Assembly: GCA_038373865.1 (NCBI GenBank)
Contig: JAXGGA010003401.1
Coordinates: forward strand, 1 to 64,000
Origin: Uloborus plumipes
Taxonomy: Eukaryota; Arthropoda; Arachnida; Araneae; Uloboridae
Length of the DNA stretch: 64,000 nucleotides
Direction of reading: 5' to 3'
A program made the translations under genes and the position numbers. Below the pieces are notes generated by a model. It was not told the origin of the DNA and ran no database searches. It was given only the letters and a program-made list of their open reading frames with translations. This document shows, piece after piece, positions 48,561-61,379 of the stretch. Position 1 is the stretch's first letter; the number at the start of each line of letters is the position of its first letter.

Positions 48561-49197
48561 AATTTAGCAGTCCTGCAAAAAAGTATTCAGCAGTGTTTTC
48601 GAATGACATGCTGAAAACGTAACTGCACGAAATTTCTGACTAAATAAATGGTTTTCTTTATGATATTTTATACACATAAAATAATTGAAAATTCTCTGAG
48701 CTTGTATACGCTCAAAGAACATCATTAACATACTAAGATGTAGCCCCGAATAATGAGAAATGGCATTAAAAACTATTAACTGCAGAAACACTCTCAATCT
48801 TCAACTCTATAAATCTTCCCAAATATATTCCGTCCTGTCATTTGCAGGATTAAAAGGGAGCAAAAGTTGTTACAATTAGTGACATGTTTAATGTTTTCCG
48901 GTATTTGCATCCGAATCTTTAACTTTTCAGTTTGAAAAGCCCTTGCTGGATTTCTAACTAATCAGAGCACAGTATTAAATGATAAACTGTAGATTTAATT
49001 TTCTGCTTCATACAACTAAATTCTCTTAAAAGTGTAAGGCCGAAAAAATCAAGGGGTAGATAATTAGATAACAAGAAACAAGACGGAAGGATTACATGAC
49101 TGTAATGATTTCAAACTAAAAAAAGGTTGTGCTTTAAATTTCAGTATGGAAGATGCCTAAAAAGAAGTGAGGACTGTACCTGTTCCAAAGAACATTT
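48561..49197. other. No recognised gene
   Basis: AT-rich; nothing supported. Confidence 0.5.
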
Positions 49198-49442
49198 GAA
49201 GGGGTAAGTGGATAAAGGTGATATGTGACTTTTTTTTTACTTTCTAAAAAAAGCTTTCAAAAAAGATGTTGTGTTATTTTTTTTAATGGATTTTTCTCAA
49301 CGAGTTAAACGGGGTCATATTCTTAGTTTCTAACCATTTCTGTGACTATGGGGACATGACACTGATGGACATATCACCTTCATACATGGTAAAAAGTAAG
49401 TTTCGAAAATTGTCACATATCACCTTTATCCATTGACCCTTT
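49198..49442. mobile_element. MITE of about 245 bp
   Basis: Inverted ends share GGATAAAGGTGATATGTGAC exactly (49210-49229 and the inverse at 49412-49431), with GAAGGGGTAAGT and GAAAGGGTCAAT outside. The target duplication is not clear. No coding sequence. Confidence 0.8.
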
Positions 49443-51487
49443 CATTTATTATATCATAACAGTGGCTAAAGCGATTTTGTAAAGTTTAAAACAAAAGGTC
49501 GAGATTAAGCTAAATTGATCTTCGAGTAACTTTTTATGCCATGTGAAATGAAATTTCTCCGTTAAGCTTAGTACGGGAACGAGGTTTCAAGTGATATAGT
49601 AAAATATATCTGCTTGCGGCACTACCTAAATGATAATATGTTAACCAGGTAATTAAACTTGCTGTTGCATCTAGTAGAGAATAGTTATTTCTGGAGAGCA
49701 AGGTACAAGATAATGCGAGCCATCTTTACAGGGCTGTAAGCAATCTTTTATTTCAGGGAGGATTTTACCAAACACATTTCTCGTGAAATCTATATGATCA
49801 CTAAAATTTTAATGTTATTCGTATATTGTGTCACTGTTTATTACAATAGGTTATTTTAATTAGAGGGTGCTGCTTTAAGGGTATTCCCAAGAGCAAATAT
49901 AAAAAATGACGAATCTATTAAATGGAAAAAAAATCTAAAGTGTACACAGCATAATTCCCCCCCCCCCCTGTTTAATATTCGATGTATTTATAGCAACTCA
50001 AAAGAATAGATTCGTGTACGTAAGTTCAAAGTAATACGTATCTTAAATTCATATATTTTTGAGACCGATAAAATAGGGTAAATCAGCACTTTCACATAAT
50101 TTTGATACATTCGTTTGTGTCATGTGTTTAAAATTTGAAGGAAAACGCTGTATTGTTTTCTAAGAGATGACAGTCCCAATAACAATAATAAAAATAAATA
50201 CTGCATATAAAGCACAATGGTTTGTATAATTATTCAGTATTTATTTTATTTTTTAAAGGAAATTTAAAAAATAAATAAATAAAAGTAATAATATTTTTTC
50301 AGCACATAAAGGATAATACAGAGTATTTTTTGGAATAGAGTTTTGAAAAATTTGGAATAGGGTTTGAACCCTAAAAACCCTCCCCTTAAATACGGACCTG
50401 CATCTTCAAACTTTGCTACTGATATTGTAATACTTTGATGTATCAAAAATAATGTTTGTTTTTATCAAATGATAATGTTCTTGTTAACATTTCTAGCATT
50501 AATTGAGATTAGCTGACGTTCACCGCAGTATTTATTTATTTAATATTGGGCATATTTTTAATTAAATTAGTAGTGAAATTTGTCAAGTGCATGTTTTTAC
50601 AAATTTGTTCCTTTTCGCTATTTTTTTCGTCTTTGACAAATTTATTCATACATTTATTTAACCAATAACTAACACAGGCCAACAAAAAAAACCTTTTTGA
50701 AAACTTTTTTAATTTTAATAGCTGATCTTAATAGATTTTTATGTGCTGAATCCAAATCTGCTTGTAGTTTTTATGTATCACCCTTAGTTTCCAAGCAAAA
50801 TGTATTTTATTATATAGTCTAATACCCATTTACAGTATATAGGGAAATCAATGAAACACTGTAGAATCGTAAAAATGGTTTGTATTTACAGTAAAATACT
50901 TGGAATAGTAATTTTATGTGATGATACAAGGTTCACTTGTCAACTGGAATTGCTTTATATTTTCTTTCCCTTTTTTCCTTGAAGCTTCTTGTGTAGCTTT
51001 TCCTGCGATGAATAGCTTGCTGAACTTCCCGGTGAAGTGACCAACAGTAATCCCCCATCATGTTGTAGCATGTGTTTCAGCAGTGCTGCCAACATCATCT
51101 TTGTTCATTAGACCTATTTTTTCATGTTATCTTAACTATGAAAAAGCTGTTAAATTCTAAAAATGTTTCTTTATTTCATGAATGTAACTATAAAATGTGA
51201 ATAAATGGTGGGTGATACAACTTTTTAAGCATCATATTTGGATTCAGCAACCTAAACAACATAAGAATAAGGTATTTTCATTAAAAAAGTTTTTTCATCG
51301 TTGGCCTGTGTAATTAATTTATTTGTTTGCATTAAGAAATATATTTTAGACAATATAATCGAAAATATTTCAAGTATCAATATGCCCATTATAATCTGTA
51401 AAGGATAATTTACCATTGTTATTTGAAAGTTCAAATTTATTGCCATTACGAAATAAAAATAAATGCCAGTTCTATTACAAAATAAAA
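49443..51487. other. No recognised gene
   Basis: AT-rich with a C run near 49958-49968. No repeat ends or conserved protein found. Confidence 0.5.
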
Positions 51488-51489
51488 TA

Positions 51490-53066
51490 CACTGGTGGTC
51501 AAAATTATAAGGACAACTGAAAATTGTGCAGAAAAAAATTATTTCTGAACTAAATCGAAGGAAATTTATACATAAAATGTTTTTTTATGCTGAAAATATT
51601 ATGGAGTATGTAACAGTTGAGAATAAAAAATATGAATGCGTTTTTTCGTGATTAATAAAAAATTCCATTTTTAAACTTGGACAAAATTATAAGGACAGTT
51701 AATATTTTGGCCTCACACCTGCAAATAATAAATAAGTTTCGCCTTCTTTTCAACCACTTTTATTAATCTTGCTGTCATGGAGTTTGACAATACCTTCAGA
51801 ATGTTTTTGTAACTTTTTTTTCCCAAGCTTTTCGACAGAAGTCATAACTTTCTGTTTAGTTTGATATTGGATGCTATTTTTGTCAATTTCATGGGCTAGA
51901 ATACCACACAGATTTTCCACAGGATTTAGACCTTGGATTTTGGCCTGCCAGTCAAGTAGTTCTACAAAATTAGCCTCAAACCAAGATTTTGAAATTTGAG
52001 AAACATGCAGCGAAGCATTATCCTGCTGAAATATATAGTCTCCGCTCGTAATTAGCGGTCTATTTGGTACAAGATTATCTCCCACTATATCAATATAGCT
52101 CTCAGAATTCATTCTGTCTTCCACAAAAACTATGGGAGTAGTTCTATTTTATGCAAAGTTTCCCCATACCGTCAACATACCCACCTCCAAATGCACGGTT
52201 TGAAAAAATTTCTTTTTCTTTACGGGGATCACGCCAGAAGTAGTGAAAAACATCTACTCCATTCAATTTATACCTTCTCTCGTCAGAAAAAACAACAGCA
52301 TCCCATTCCTCCCCCCCCTGTATGTGGTGCTGTATTTTTTGGTGAACTGCACTTCCAATCTCTTTTGAATTCTTGTAAGAGATTGTAGTGACTTCAATTT
52401 TCCATAATGTTTTTTTTTTTTTTTTTCGTTTTGTAAAACACGTCGGACAGTTCAAATAATGCACCGTTCATTTAATTCCCGTTTAATTTTTGTCGATGGC
52501 TGGTTTTTGGAGCAAGCTGTCCTTATTGTCACTCTTTTTACACGATCCGAAATAGAAACTGGCCTACCTATTCGCCCCTGCTCTCCATATTTGCCGGGAT
52601 TTTAAAGGAAATTATAAATAACAGTTTTCCATCTATTCAGCTTCGTTGCAATTTTGACCTGCAGTGACATTAGTCCTGAAGTTTTAAGCGCAACCACTTT
52701 TCATTTCTCAAACTCCGAAAGTTTAGCCTAGTGGCTTAACTGCAAAAATAGAAAGGGACGATACCAATCGCTTACTAAGCATTTATATCGTTAAGTAGTG
52801 CCTTGTGCAAAGCAAAAAACATGCAAATTTTGCTTTTCAGAATTAAAAAATATAGTTGTCCCCATAATTTTGTCCAAGTCATATGGGCTGCCTAAATCCA
52901 AAATACATTTTAAGAATATGAATTTTCCAAATATTTACATCAAAACTGATTAAAATATTCTTCATTTGCTAATAGTTTCCAGCCGTAAAATTTGCTTAAT
53001 GTTCCAGGCAACGGTAGCCGAGATTTGGCGACTTTTCCTTTGTCCTTATAATTTTGACCACCAGTG
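51490..53066 (-). mobile_element. Tc3-like transposon, 1577 bp, complete ends
   Basis: The ends are identical inverted repeats of 27 bp beginning CACTGGTGGTCAAAATTATA, flanked by TA (51488-51489, 53067-53068). A second site, ACTTGGACAAAATTATAAGG, is at 51675 and its inverse ends at 52879, 185-187 bp inside each end. Paired outer and inner sites like this define the IR/DR architecture of Sleeping Beauty-type elements, where transposase binds both. It carries one minus-strand transposase gene, broken. Identical termini suggest recent insertion. Confidence 0.93.
51750..52720 (-). pseudogene. Tc3/Tc1-like DD34E transposase, frameshifted
   Basis: The minus strand encodes, N to C: a decayed helix-turn-helix region with GRPVSISDRVKRVTIRTA and KRELN, then EEWDAVVFSDERRYKLNGVD, HYFWRDPRKE, a decayed VMVWG block, TPIVFVEDRMNSESYID, IFQQDNASLHVSQ, WFEANFVELLDWQA, LNPVENLCGILA and EKLGKKKL. 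All three catalytic residues are present: D in FSDE, D in QQD, E in PVEN, with 34 residues between the last two, the DD34E spacing. A frameshift with a stop near 52143 and breaks in the N-terminal third (52.47-52.7 kb) split the frame. It is dead as it stands, but the element's ends could still be mobilised by a relative. Confidence 0.88.
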
Positions 53067-53068
53067 TA

Positions 53069-54513
53069 TTCCATCGTTATGTAGTGTATTTTTTAAAATA
53101 AATTTTCGTTTCCTTCATTTCGAAAATTTAATTTATCTTAACAATTTCATTTTACCTCATATATTCCTTAACTGTACAGCAGTCACTTCGGAACTAACAT
53201 TTAAACAATTCAAATTTAAGAGCTATCTTTTTTTAAGTCAGCGTTTGGACATTTTACCGACGACACTTTACTTAGAACTGTTTCATAAATTCTAATTCAG
53301 AATAAAATTAATTAAGAAAGTTAATTTGTGATACAATATTACCAGACTATAGAATCAATTAAAGATATGCATACATTTTTAAATTATTATTTTAAATTAA
53401 AGTTTCTAAAACAATTACTTTTCTTCTATGACTGGAACATTTTTCTGTATTCATATTCTTTGTATCTATAATTAAAGTTCTTTTGGTGTTACTAAACTTT
53501 AAAACCTTTTACTTCCTTCTTTTAATTTTATGAGTATGAAAAACCGAATACTTTTTTGCTTATTTATACTTTAACTTAGTTATCTTCTATATTTTGCTTT
53601 AGTTTTATTCATTATTATTATACATCATGTGAAGTAGTTCAGAACATTAATATAACTTAGCAAATAAGCGTCATATTTTATTCATATTATATAGTATCTT
53701 TAATGATTATATCTATCCTCTAATGCATAGTAAAGAAATGTTGCGTGAATTATAACACGCAAATGCGATTGCTTTTACAGAAAACTGTTTTATAAATGTC
53801 ATTTTATTTCTTAATGTTACACATTACATAAAATACATCAGAATAATAAATGAATATTAGTTTTTTAAAAAAATGAACCTTATATTTTACACAAATCGTT
53901 TTATATTTTCCTTTTTCAACGAACACGATGGCTAATTATCCGATGTGGTACATAAAGAAAACATCATATGGTAAAGTTCATTCAATACCCTGACATTTTC
54001 TTTACATGAAAGTGACTCGAAAAAGGTCAAGCTCTAATAAAGCTTCGCATTATCTTTCTTCATTAAGACTAGAAAAGTAATTTTGTGTTGCAACAAAGAA
54101 AAGTGCCGTTAAAGGTAAGTGAACTTTTATTCGCTTTAGTTGAGAATAATTTAACTGCCATGAACTTTCTGAATTTTAATGAAAAATTGCTTTCTCTTAC
54201 ATAAAATGTAATATGTAGTTCAATTCTTGCTTCAAAGTATCTTTGGCACCTTGGAAATATATCTTTGTGTTTGAACAATGCTTATTACTTTGAAACATAT
54301 TGCTAGTCGTTAAAATCTTACTTGCCTTAACGTTTTTATCTTGCATAATGATTATTCATGAGCACTGATGACCGAATATTTTGCAAAATGTTGAAACACG
54401 AAAAGTTTTCTAGTAAGCCAGTATAAAAATTAAAACAACTGTTGATTACAGTAAACAAATGCAGGTTTTTAATCCGCTAAAAACTTTTATTTCAAATACA
54501 ACAGCACCTCAAG
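53069..54513. other. No recognised gene
   Basis: AT-rich; the open frame just inside 53.0-53.3 kb begins in the Tc3-like terminus and has no recognised domain. Confidence 0.5.
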
Positions 54514-54680
54514 CAGGGCCTAATCAACTCGCGGCCTTGTGCCTCTGAAATTAAAAGGCACATACCGTGCCTTTGATTTTAGATTTTAGTGACATATTTG
54601 AAAACGTCTGTGCCTCTGATTTTTGATTTCAGAGCCTGACATTTAAAAGGATTTGTGCCTCTTATAGGTTTATAATAATA
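54514..54680. repeat. GTGCCTCTGA-containing block, left
   Basis: Starts with a hAT-like CAGGGCCTAATCAACTCG and holds CTTGTGCCTCTGAAATTAAA, AAGGCAC, GTGCCTTTGA and GTGCCTCTGA words. Related words in the opposite orientation lie at about 57640-57810, so both could be ends of one old 3.3-kb element. No target duplication found. Confidence 0.4.
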
Positions 54681-56189
54681 ATAGTGGTTTATTAGGGAAA
54701 TTTCAACGTCAGCTTATAGTAACTTCTTAATTGTTTACCCCAGTGCTTGCATGTTTTAAACTTTTTTTTAGGTTTTAATTCTTCATGACGCATTAATTAG
54801 ATATATCAAAACAAAATGTTTCCCAAAGAATGTAAAAATCTTGTGCATAATACTTTATTTCAAACATTTTCTGACTTGATTGTTGTGTAAGCTCTTATTT
54901 TCGCTAATCTTGTCAGCAGAACCGAAAGTTGGACAAGATAAGAAAAAAAATGCTATTAAGCTTCAGTTTTTGCCATTGTACTATATAGCAAAAATAAGTA
55001 CTTCATAACAAATTAATTGTCAGTTTGATCCTGAAACAAAAGTAGGTGAGCATTAAAAGAAAAACTTTGTGTTGCTTTCTTTATTATTGTGATGTTTTTT
55101 AAAAAATCTATTTTTCAAAACAAATGCTGTCTGAAATGAAAATCTCAAACAAATGTTATTTCTTATAAAATTATAACGTTAATTTTCTTTTCTGTTAATT
55201 GATGTTTAATAAGATTAAAAAATGCATTATGTGTAGCAACTTGAAATACAAAATGGTAAGAATCTCATGACTAAAAAAAAAATCATATTCAAAAAGAACT
55301 CACCTGTACCCATACTAGACTTTCATTATTTATGAAGAGATGAAAATGAATTTTTAAAAAACGAGAACTATCTCTCAAATGTTATTTTTGCAATAAAGGT
55401 GACATAATTTCTCAAACAAATTCTTGCAGTGGTTTGTAAAATTGCTAAGATAGTCAACAAGTTTTAATGAAATTTGACTAACTAAACTCTGTTTAGTTTC
55501 TTCATTACCAATCTACTTTACTTATCCATGTTCTGAAAAATGTTTCAAAATGTTACGTTGAGCACACATTAAATAGTCATTACCAAGTTTCAAAGCTAGT
55601 AATTTTGCATTTTTAATTTTTAAAAAAATATGTACAAGGCAAAATGCAAATAAAAATGGTACATGACTGCATTTATTCATTTTTAATGAAAAGGAAACTT
55701 TTTGACATACAATTTTCAGAATAGGAACTAAACAAGTTATTTCAACAACTATTTTCAATTATAATATATTGATTGCTTTAATATAAAATTTATTAAATAT
55801 AATGAATGGAAATGATGTAAAATATAGAGTGATTTCAATCTTTTACGCAAAACAGTATCTTTTTAGGGAAAGCAAACACTTGATGTTTTATAATGCTGTA
55901 GTTTCAAATGTATTATAGACTCAGCAAAAAAATTAGTTATTAAGTGCAGGATAATAACCGATCATTCCATGCAATCTCGATAAAAATTGTAAGATTTCTT
56001 TAATTCACATCTAAACACATTTTAAACTTATGTTCCAATTCAAAAATATCATAACAGCTTTTTATAACTACAAACATGTCATAAAGATCCACAGAATGAT
56101 TTTAATTGATCACTAAATACTCGGCCTGCCAAAGAAAAATTATTTGACAAACAAATTTCACTTAACATTGTATTTTTCTGTAAAAAAGT
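54681..56189. other. No recognised gene
   Basis: AT-rich sequence between the two GTGCCT blocks. No transposase domain recognised. Confidence 0.5.
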
Positions 56190-56640
56190 CTCATTAAATT
56201 ATAACAAGTTCAATAAATTTAAAATCAACTGAATCTTGTGAAAAAGTATTTTACCGTAATAACGGCCATATGAAAATTCATTAAGTTAAAATTTATTAAA
56301 TTTAATAAATAAATGCTGCGATACAGAAAATTAGTGAATTTAAACTTTAATACACAGAGGCAAAGTTCGTTTTAAAAGTCTTCAGTTTTGAATCTGAAGT
56401 TTCTATTATACAAGAATAGTCATTTTTTGCTCAGTTATATTTTTGCATTAAAGAAAACATCCTACTATATTTTAACAAGTTCAACAAATTTATATTCAAC
56501 TGAATCTTGTGAGAATTTTCTGAATCATAACTTATTACTTTTAAAAATTCTACTGTATTTTAAAAGCAGTACAATACATTTAAAGTCAATTGAATCTGAT
56601 GAGACTATATTTCACTGTAATAAAGCCCGTGTGCAAAAAA
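56190..56640. repeat. Three diverged direct copies of a 50-bp motif
   Basis: AACAAGTTCAATAAATTTAA near 56199, AACAAGTTCAACAAATTTAT near 56472 and AGCAGTACAATACATTTAAA near 56565, each followed by CAACTGAATCTTGTGA or CAATTGAATCTGATGA. The first and third also share ACTGTAATAA/ACCGTAATAA downstream. Old tandem or dispersed duplications; function unknown. Confidence 0.55.
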
Positions 56641-56690
56641 ATAATTACTTCTGTTGTGTTAATCGAGTATTTTGCCGAAACAATAAACAG

Positions 56691-56922
56691 TACCGTAAAG
56701 TCGGGTTACTTGGACCCACAAGGGGGTTACTTGAGCTCACAGAAAAATGATAAAGTCTGGGGTTGGTACTAGTGTTAGAGACTGCAGAGTGCTTCTACCT
56801 AGCGGAGAAACAAGGAACTACGTGCAAGTCTTCAACTAGTAAGTACCAAACCCAGATTTTATCATTTTACTGTAATGGGCTCAAGTAACCCCCTAGGGTC
56901 CAAGTAACCCGACTTTACGGTA
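56691..56922. mobile_element. MITE of 232 bp, TA target site
   Basis: Both ends read TACCGTAAAGTCGGGTTACT inward and continue through TGGACCC to GGGGGTTACTTGAG, so the arms are about 45 bp with an unpaired interior. The terminal TA can be a target duplication. The core words GGGTTACTTG repeat twice per arm. No coding sequence. Confidence 0.88.
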
Positions 56923-57639
56923 TCAAACATGTAGCATATTAATTTATTATGGCAAATGAGACTAAAATTAAAATTAAAAGAACGTTGATAAATCATAATA
57001 GAAGTAAACTAGACGAGCTATTTTACATACCTGTTGTAGCACAAAAAGTCACTATAAAACACAAAAAAGTTCAGCAAAAGAGAATGTAGATTAAAAAAAA
57101 TACACTAACACACTCATTTGCTGCCCATTTTGTTATCGATGTTTCCATAGAAAGATAATTGATGACGTTTGAAACAGCAGTATAAGCCTCGGCAAATAAT
57201 AATGCATCATGATTGAACAGATTTTTAAAATCTTGTTCAAATAATAAATGTTCAGAGCAAACCATATTCTGCACAAAATATGCCCGATTGACTTTTCATT
57301 TGCCATTTCTTCAGACGATGAATCTCGCAAAGGAAAGGCATGAAAGCGATCAAATTTTTATGCTATAACTTGATTTTCGTTCTCTATTCATACATCCGCA
57401 TTAAATAACAATGCCATATATAAAACTATTTCTCGCAAACTAATAATATTGCTTAAAAACGATGAAAGAATATATTTAATCCTGAATTTTAAAAGCGAAC
57501 TTTTCGCTACCTCCAGCATTGAAAATAAACATACGGGCCACGTGATCAGCTATAACCTCAAACCCAAAGTGTGAATAGACCCTGTGACTCTGAATATTCA
57601 TCAGCGGCTTACCCGATGTCCCGCTTAAAACTTGCGAAG
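56923..57639. other. No recognised gene
   Basis: AT-rich; reading frames near 57.1-57.3 kb overlap in different frames and show no domain. Confidence 0.5.
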
Positions 57640-57810
57640 TGGGAATTTAAAAGGCACGCCGATTCAATGTGCCTTTAAAATTTTTTTCTTTTCTGACCGT
57701 GCCGTTCATCTCGTTGTGCTTTGTATGTGTCAGAGGCACCTACGCTTTGTGCCTCTGATATGTAATTAATATAAGGCACAATTCTCTTGTGCCTTACATG
57801 TAAGCGGTAC
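57640..57810. repeat. GTGCCTCTGA-containing block, right
   Basis: Contains TTTAAAAGGCACG, AATGTGCCTTTAAA, TCAGAGGCACC, TTGTGCCTCTGATA and AAGGCACAATTCTCTTGTGCC (the last a small inverted repeat). Mirrors the block at 54514-54680. Confidence 0.4.
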
Positions 57811-59971
57811 ACTTTTAAGAGTGTATGAATGCCCTCCTGGCATTGACCTATTGTTACATGTTCAACTACTAAAAGCAGAAGCTGTCGCAACCATCAGAGA
57901 CATCAAACGCATGTTCTTTAGTTTTCTGAGGGTGTAGAAATAAAACACAGTAGTTGAAAACCCAGAACCGCCAATTCTCATTGCATCACTCCTTGCTACT
58001 GAATGGCAAGTTCAAGCATATTTTCATTTTGGTATGCATTTTTCTGATTGTTTCATGTGTGTTTCATAATGCTAAATTTCCTTATATTACTTATATTTTG
58101 TACTGAAACACCCATTTGTAAACGAAAATGACAGCTAAACGTTATAAGAGCTTAACATGTTAAAGGCTAGAAAGATCCAGAAATAACGGATTACACAAAT
58201 TAACATAAAACAAATCAATCAACATAAACAAATGAAGATAAACTCACAAAACCTTTGTCCATACTGGAACAATACTCCGCATGTAAGAAGGTCATTATTT
58301 CCATCAGCTGAAAACCTAAATAGAGCAACAAAACACTTTGATCGTTTCTTGAAACGCCGTAATGTTTGGTTTTCTTTTTTTTTTTTTTTTTTGAAAAAAT
58401 AACAAAACATAGATTTTAACTGCGCTAATACAAATCGGCTCAAAATTCAGTTTAACTTATTTTAAGGCATCTAGAAAAATCCATACATTTTCAAAAGCAA
58501 TTTTCTTTTGTGGTTTAATATTTCTTTTTCGGATACTATCACTCTACAAAGCGATTTGGAAGAAATTCCTCTCAATCAGGTCGAAAACCGTTGCAAAAAA
58601 AAAACGGTTTTGTTTCAAACCCAGTTTAATTCATGCTTCTACTGAACGAATACTAAAAAAAAATTCTTAAATGAATTTCAATAAAATAATTTTCTTAATC
58701 AACTCACATCTTGGATTTTACAGAATAGTATTTGCCATAATTTTGAGATACATGAATTTAGGAAGGAAAATGAAAAGCACCAAAAATCTCGATTAATTTT
58801 AAAACCGGCTCAATCGAAATTACTTTTTATTTGCCAATAATCAGAAAATACTGCTAATTTAAAAAAAGAAATCAAAAATGAAGTCGTACACCGATGGATA
58901 ATGAAACGAAAATTGATTAGAAAAAATAAATCAGGAAACACTGAAATTTGTTTTCTCTGTCATGTAAAATTTTAAAAATGGATTAAACTGGTTTTGATAT
59001 TATGCGTCTCAATAATTTTTTTTATTTATTTATGAATATATTTTGCTTTTTGATTGTTTAGTGAACATAAATGGCTAATATATTCTGTTTTCATAGAATT
59101 CTAAATAAAATGGCCAATTCAGCACTTCTAGAACAACTGAAAAATATTTCATTAGTGCATTTGAGGAGCAAACAAAAGTTTAAAAAGTAACAGAAAGTGC
59201 AATAGCTTTTGTTTGAATTAAAAATTGCAATAATTAATTGGTACTTGCTTCTCATGTGATTTTATGAAGAGCACTTTAACTTGTGATTTTAAGAACTTAT
59301 TTTTTGCTTATTTTCATCCGTTATGTTTTAGTTTTGTAGAAAAATACATTTTTGACTGTGTTTTTAAACAATTGCAACTGTCAAATACAGCGAATTGAAA
59401 CACTCAAATCTTCTGAAAAAAATGCATGCTATATAACTTTTCTTTGTTTTTCAAATTACAATTTTAAAGTAAAAAGACAAGATACATTTTTTCACTCCGA
59501 TTTTCTTTACGCAAACTTTGAAATGAATGAAGTGCTGCAGGACATTTTAGCTTCGCTTCAAAAGAATTTTAACCACAATCTAATGCACGGTTTTAACGAA
59601 ATTAATTTTGTGAAAAAAGCACTTCTAGTGCTTTTAGGGCATTAATTTATTTATTTTTTGCAGTCATTTCTAAATTTAAACGTCTGATACAGATACTTGT
59701 TCTTTTAATATTTGTGTTTCCCAGTTCTTTTCAGAGTTAATTACGAAAAATTAAAAATCAAATGGAAAAACGAAGTCAAATAAAAAGTCAAATCGATTCG
59801 GATCATTCCCGATGTGAGAATTTTTTTTTCCAGATCCTGCTATTTGCTTACTCTGCTAATTTTTAGTAGGTTTTTTTTTGATAATGCTCAATTTTCATTC
59901 GCGCAATTAAAATTAAACATAAAATAAATTTAAAATGAATAAAATACACTTTTAAATTAGTTAATAGAACT
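57811..59971. other. No recognised gene
   Basis: AT-rich, T run at 58376-58392. A 97-codon open frame near 59352-59645 has ordinary background composition and no recognised domain; a host exon cannot be excluded but nothing supports it. Confidence 0.45.
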
Positions 59972-59979
59972 AGATGTAC

Positions 59980-60080
59980 GGTATGTCGCCCACCCTGTCA
60001 AGTGGTCAGAGATGCCTGACTTGGATGATGTGGTCCGGGTTTGAATCCCGGCCCGGGCATGGATGTACTTTTTTTTTTTC
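59980..60080 (+). mobile_element. tRNA-derived SINE
   Basis: A GC-rich block with a pol III B box GGTTTGAATCC (60038-60048) and an A-box-like AAGTGGTCAGAG (60000-60011) at tRNA-like spacing. It is followed by CGGCCCGGGCATGGATGT and a T run with CTCTCC. The typical acceptor-stem complement is not intact, so it is not a working tRNA gene. GATGTAC at 59973-59979 and 60062-60068 could be a short target duplication or internal chance. It sits only 50 bp from CACTG-family copy F. Confidence 0.75.
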
Positions 60081-60127
60081 TCTCCTCTATTCATGTCTTT
60101 CTTTTGTGTAAATGTGTTGTTGTGCTG

Positions 60128-60533
60128 CACTGTAAAAAAATAATGTTGTTTTTGCTGTATAATACGGCTAATTTTATAGTAATAAACTGTAAAAATTGCT
60201 AATGTCACAGTAATAAATTGTAAAATGTCTAACTTTACAGTACTAAACTATGAAATTTCTAGTTTTACAGTAATAAACCGTAAATTTGCTAATTTTACAG
60301 TTTATTACCGTGCATTTTAGTTTTCAACTGGAACCTCTGCTGCTAGTATTACACTGTTGTTTTTACAGTGTAATACAGCTAAATTTTACAGCAATAAACT
60401 AAAATTGTTTACTTTACAGTAAGAAAGTAAAATTGCTAGTTTTGCAGTTTACTACTGTGCATTTTACAGTTTTAAATTGGAGCCTTAGCTGCCAGAATAA
60501 TACTGTAAAAACAACAGCTCATTTTTTGCAGTG
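60128..60533. mobile_element. CACTG-ended repeat family, copy F
   Basis: Left end CACTGTAAAAAAATAATG, right end the inverse CTCATTTTTTGCAGTG, flanked by TG (60126-60127) and TG (60534-60535). It is 406 bp and uninterrupted, the best single representative of the family in this window. The interior is a ladder of TTTTACAGT / ACTGTAAAA units about 25-30 bp apart. Confidence 0.88.
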
Positions 60534-61379
60534 TGTGATTGAAAGCCCACATTATACGGGTTCCTGTGGCATATGTGTCTACTATAGAAGTCGGACTTTA
60601 TACCAAATCATGGAACAGTTGGAAAAGTGAAGCAGCGAACCCTAAATTGCTAGTTTAACTGGCGCCAGACAACATCAACAGCAACAGATGTAATGTATAT
60701 TTCAATTGCAAATAAAGCAAATATAACATGTAAGCATATTCCGTCAGCCGGCTTCTGACATTCAATGACTACAGTTTCGTGCTTGTCTTGGACTGATCAG
60801 CCAGAAATAATCGATAACTGAGCTGAATGCAATATCCTCTCAAATTGAACATGAAATTACCTTCAAAATCAATTTCATGGAAAAGACATCCCCCTACTGA
60901 AACTTTGAAGACAACCTCATCTTCAAAGAGATTATATCTGCCTGCAGCTCGGTTCTTGGCAATTCCAGGCAGATGAGATCATAATAAGAACGGAACTGCA
61001 ATGGCTGGATGTCATAACCGAGAATACAATATATTCTTGGAGACCTTAGCCCTGATTGAAGGGCGATAACATGCAACTTATTAATTGTAACATATATCTG
61101 ATGGATTTATTTGTAGCTGTGGGGATTATGGGTTAATGTGTAGCCGTGTTCAATGTTCAACTATCTTCTGTAGGTTATATCAAAAAAAATTGCCTGTTTC
61201 TTACTTATTTCAGTGTGTGTACAAATTCTAACCACGTTCCTCATATTGGGCTGAGTTAGTTACCTAGTGGTTTTTGAACCATAAACATGTAAATAAGGCT
61301 TGTTTTAAAAGCATGTTGTAAAGCTCCTGAGTATTATTTTTCCGTGAAATTTGACGCATCGCGTTCATGTTAGCCAGGA
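60534..61379. other. No recognised gene; probable Tc1 leader at the right
   Basis: Slightly GC-richer than average. The last 150-200 bp probably belong to the Tc1-like element whose gene starts near 61380, but I could not find a matching pair of terminal repeats. Confidence 0.4.

Noticed and set aside
59980..60080. Functional tRNA gene
   Set aside because: A and B boxes are present, but the stems do not close into a full cloverleaf by eye and the context is that of a SINE.
60433..60630. Open frame whose start resembles one at 3191-3394 and at 32960-33199
   Set aside because: The shared peptide (LNW.L..QY/NNTVKTT-like) comes from one orientation of the CACTG repeat family, not from a protein family.
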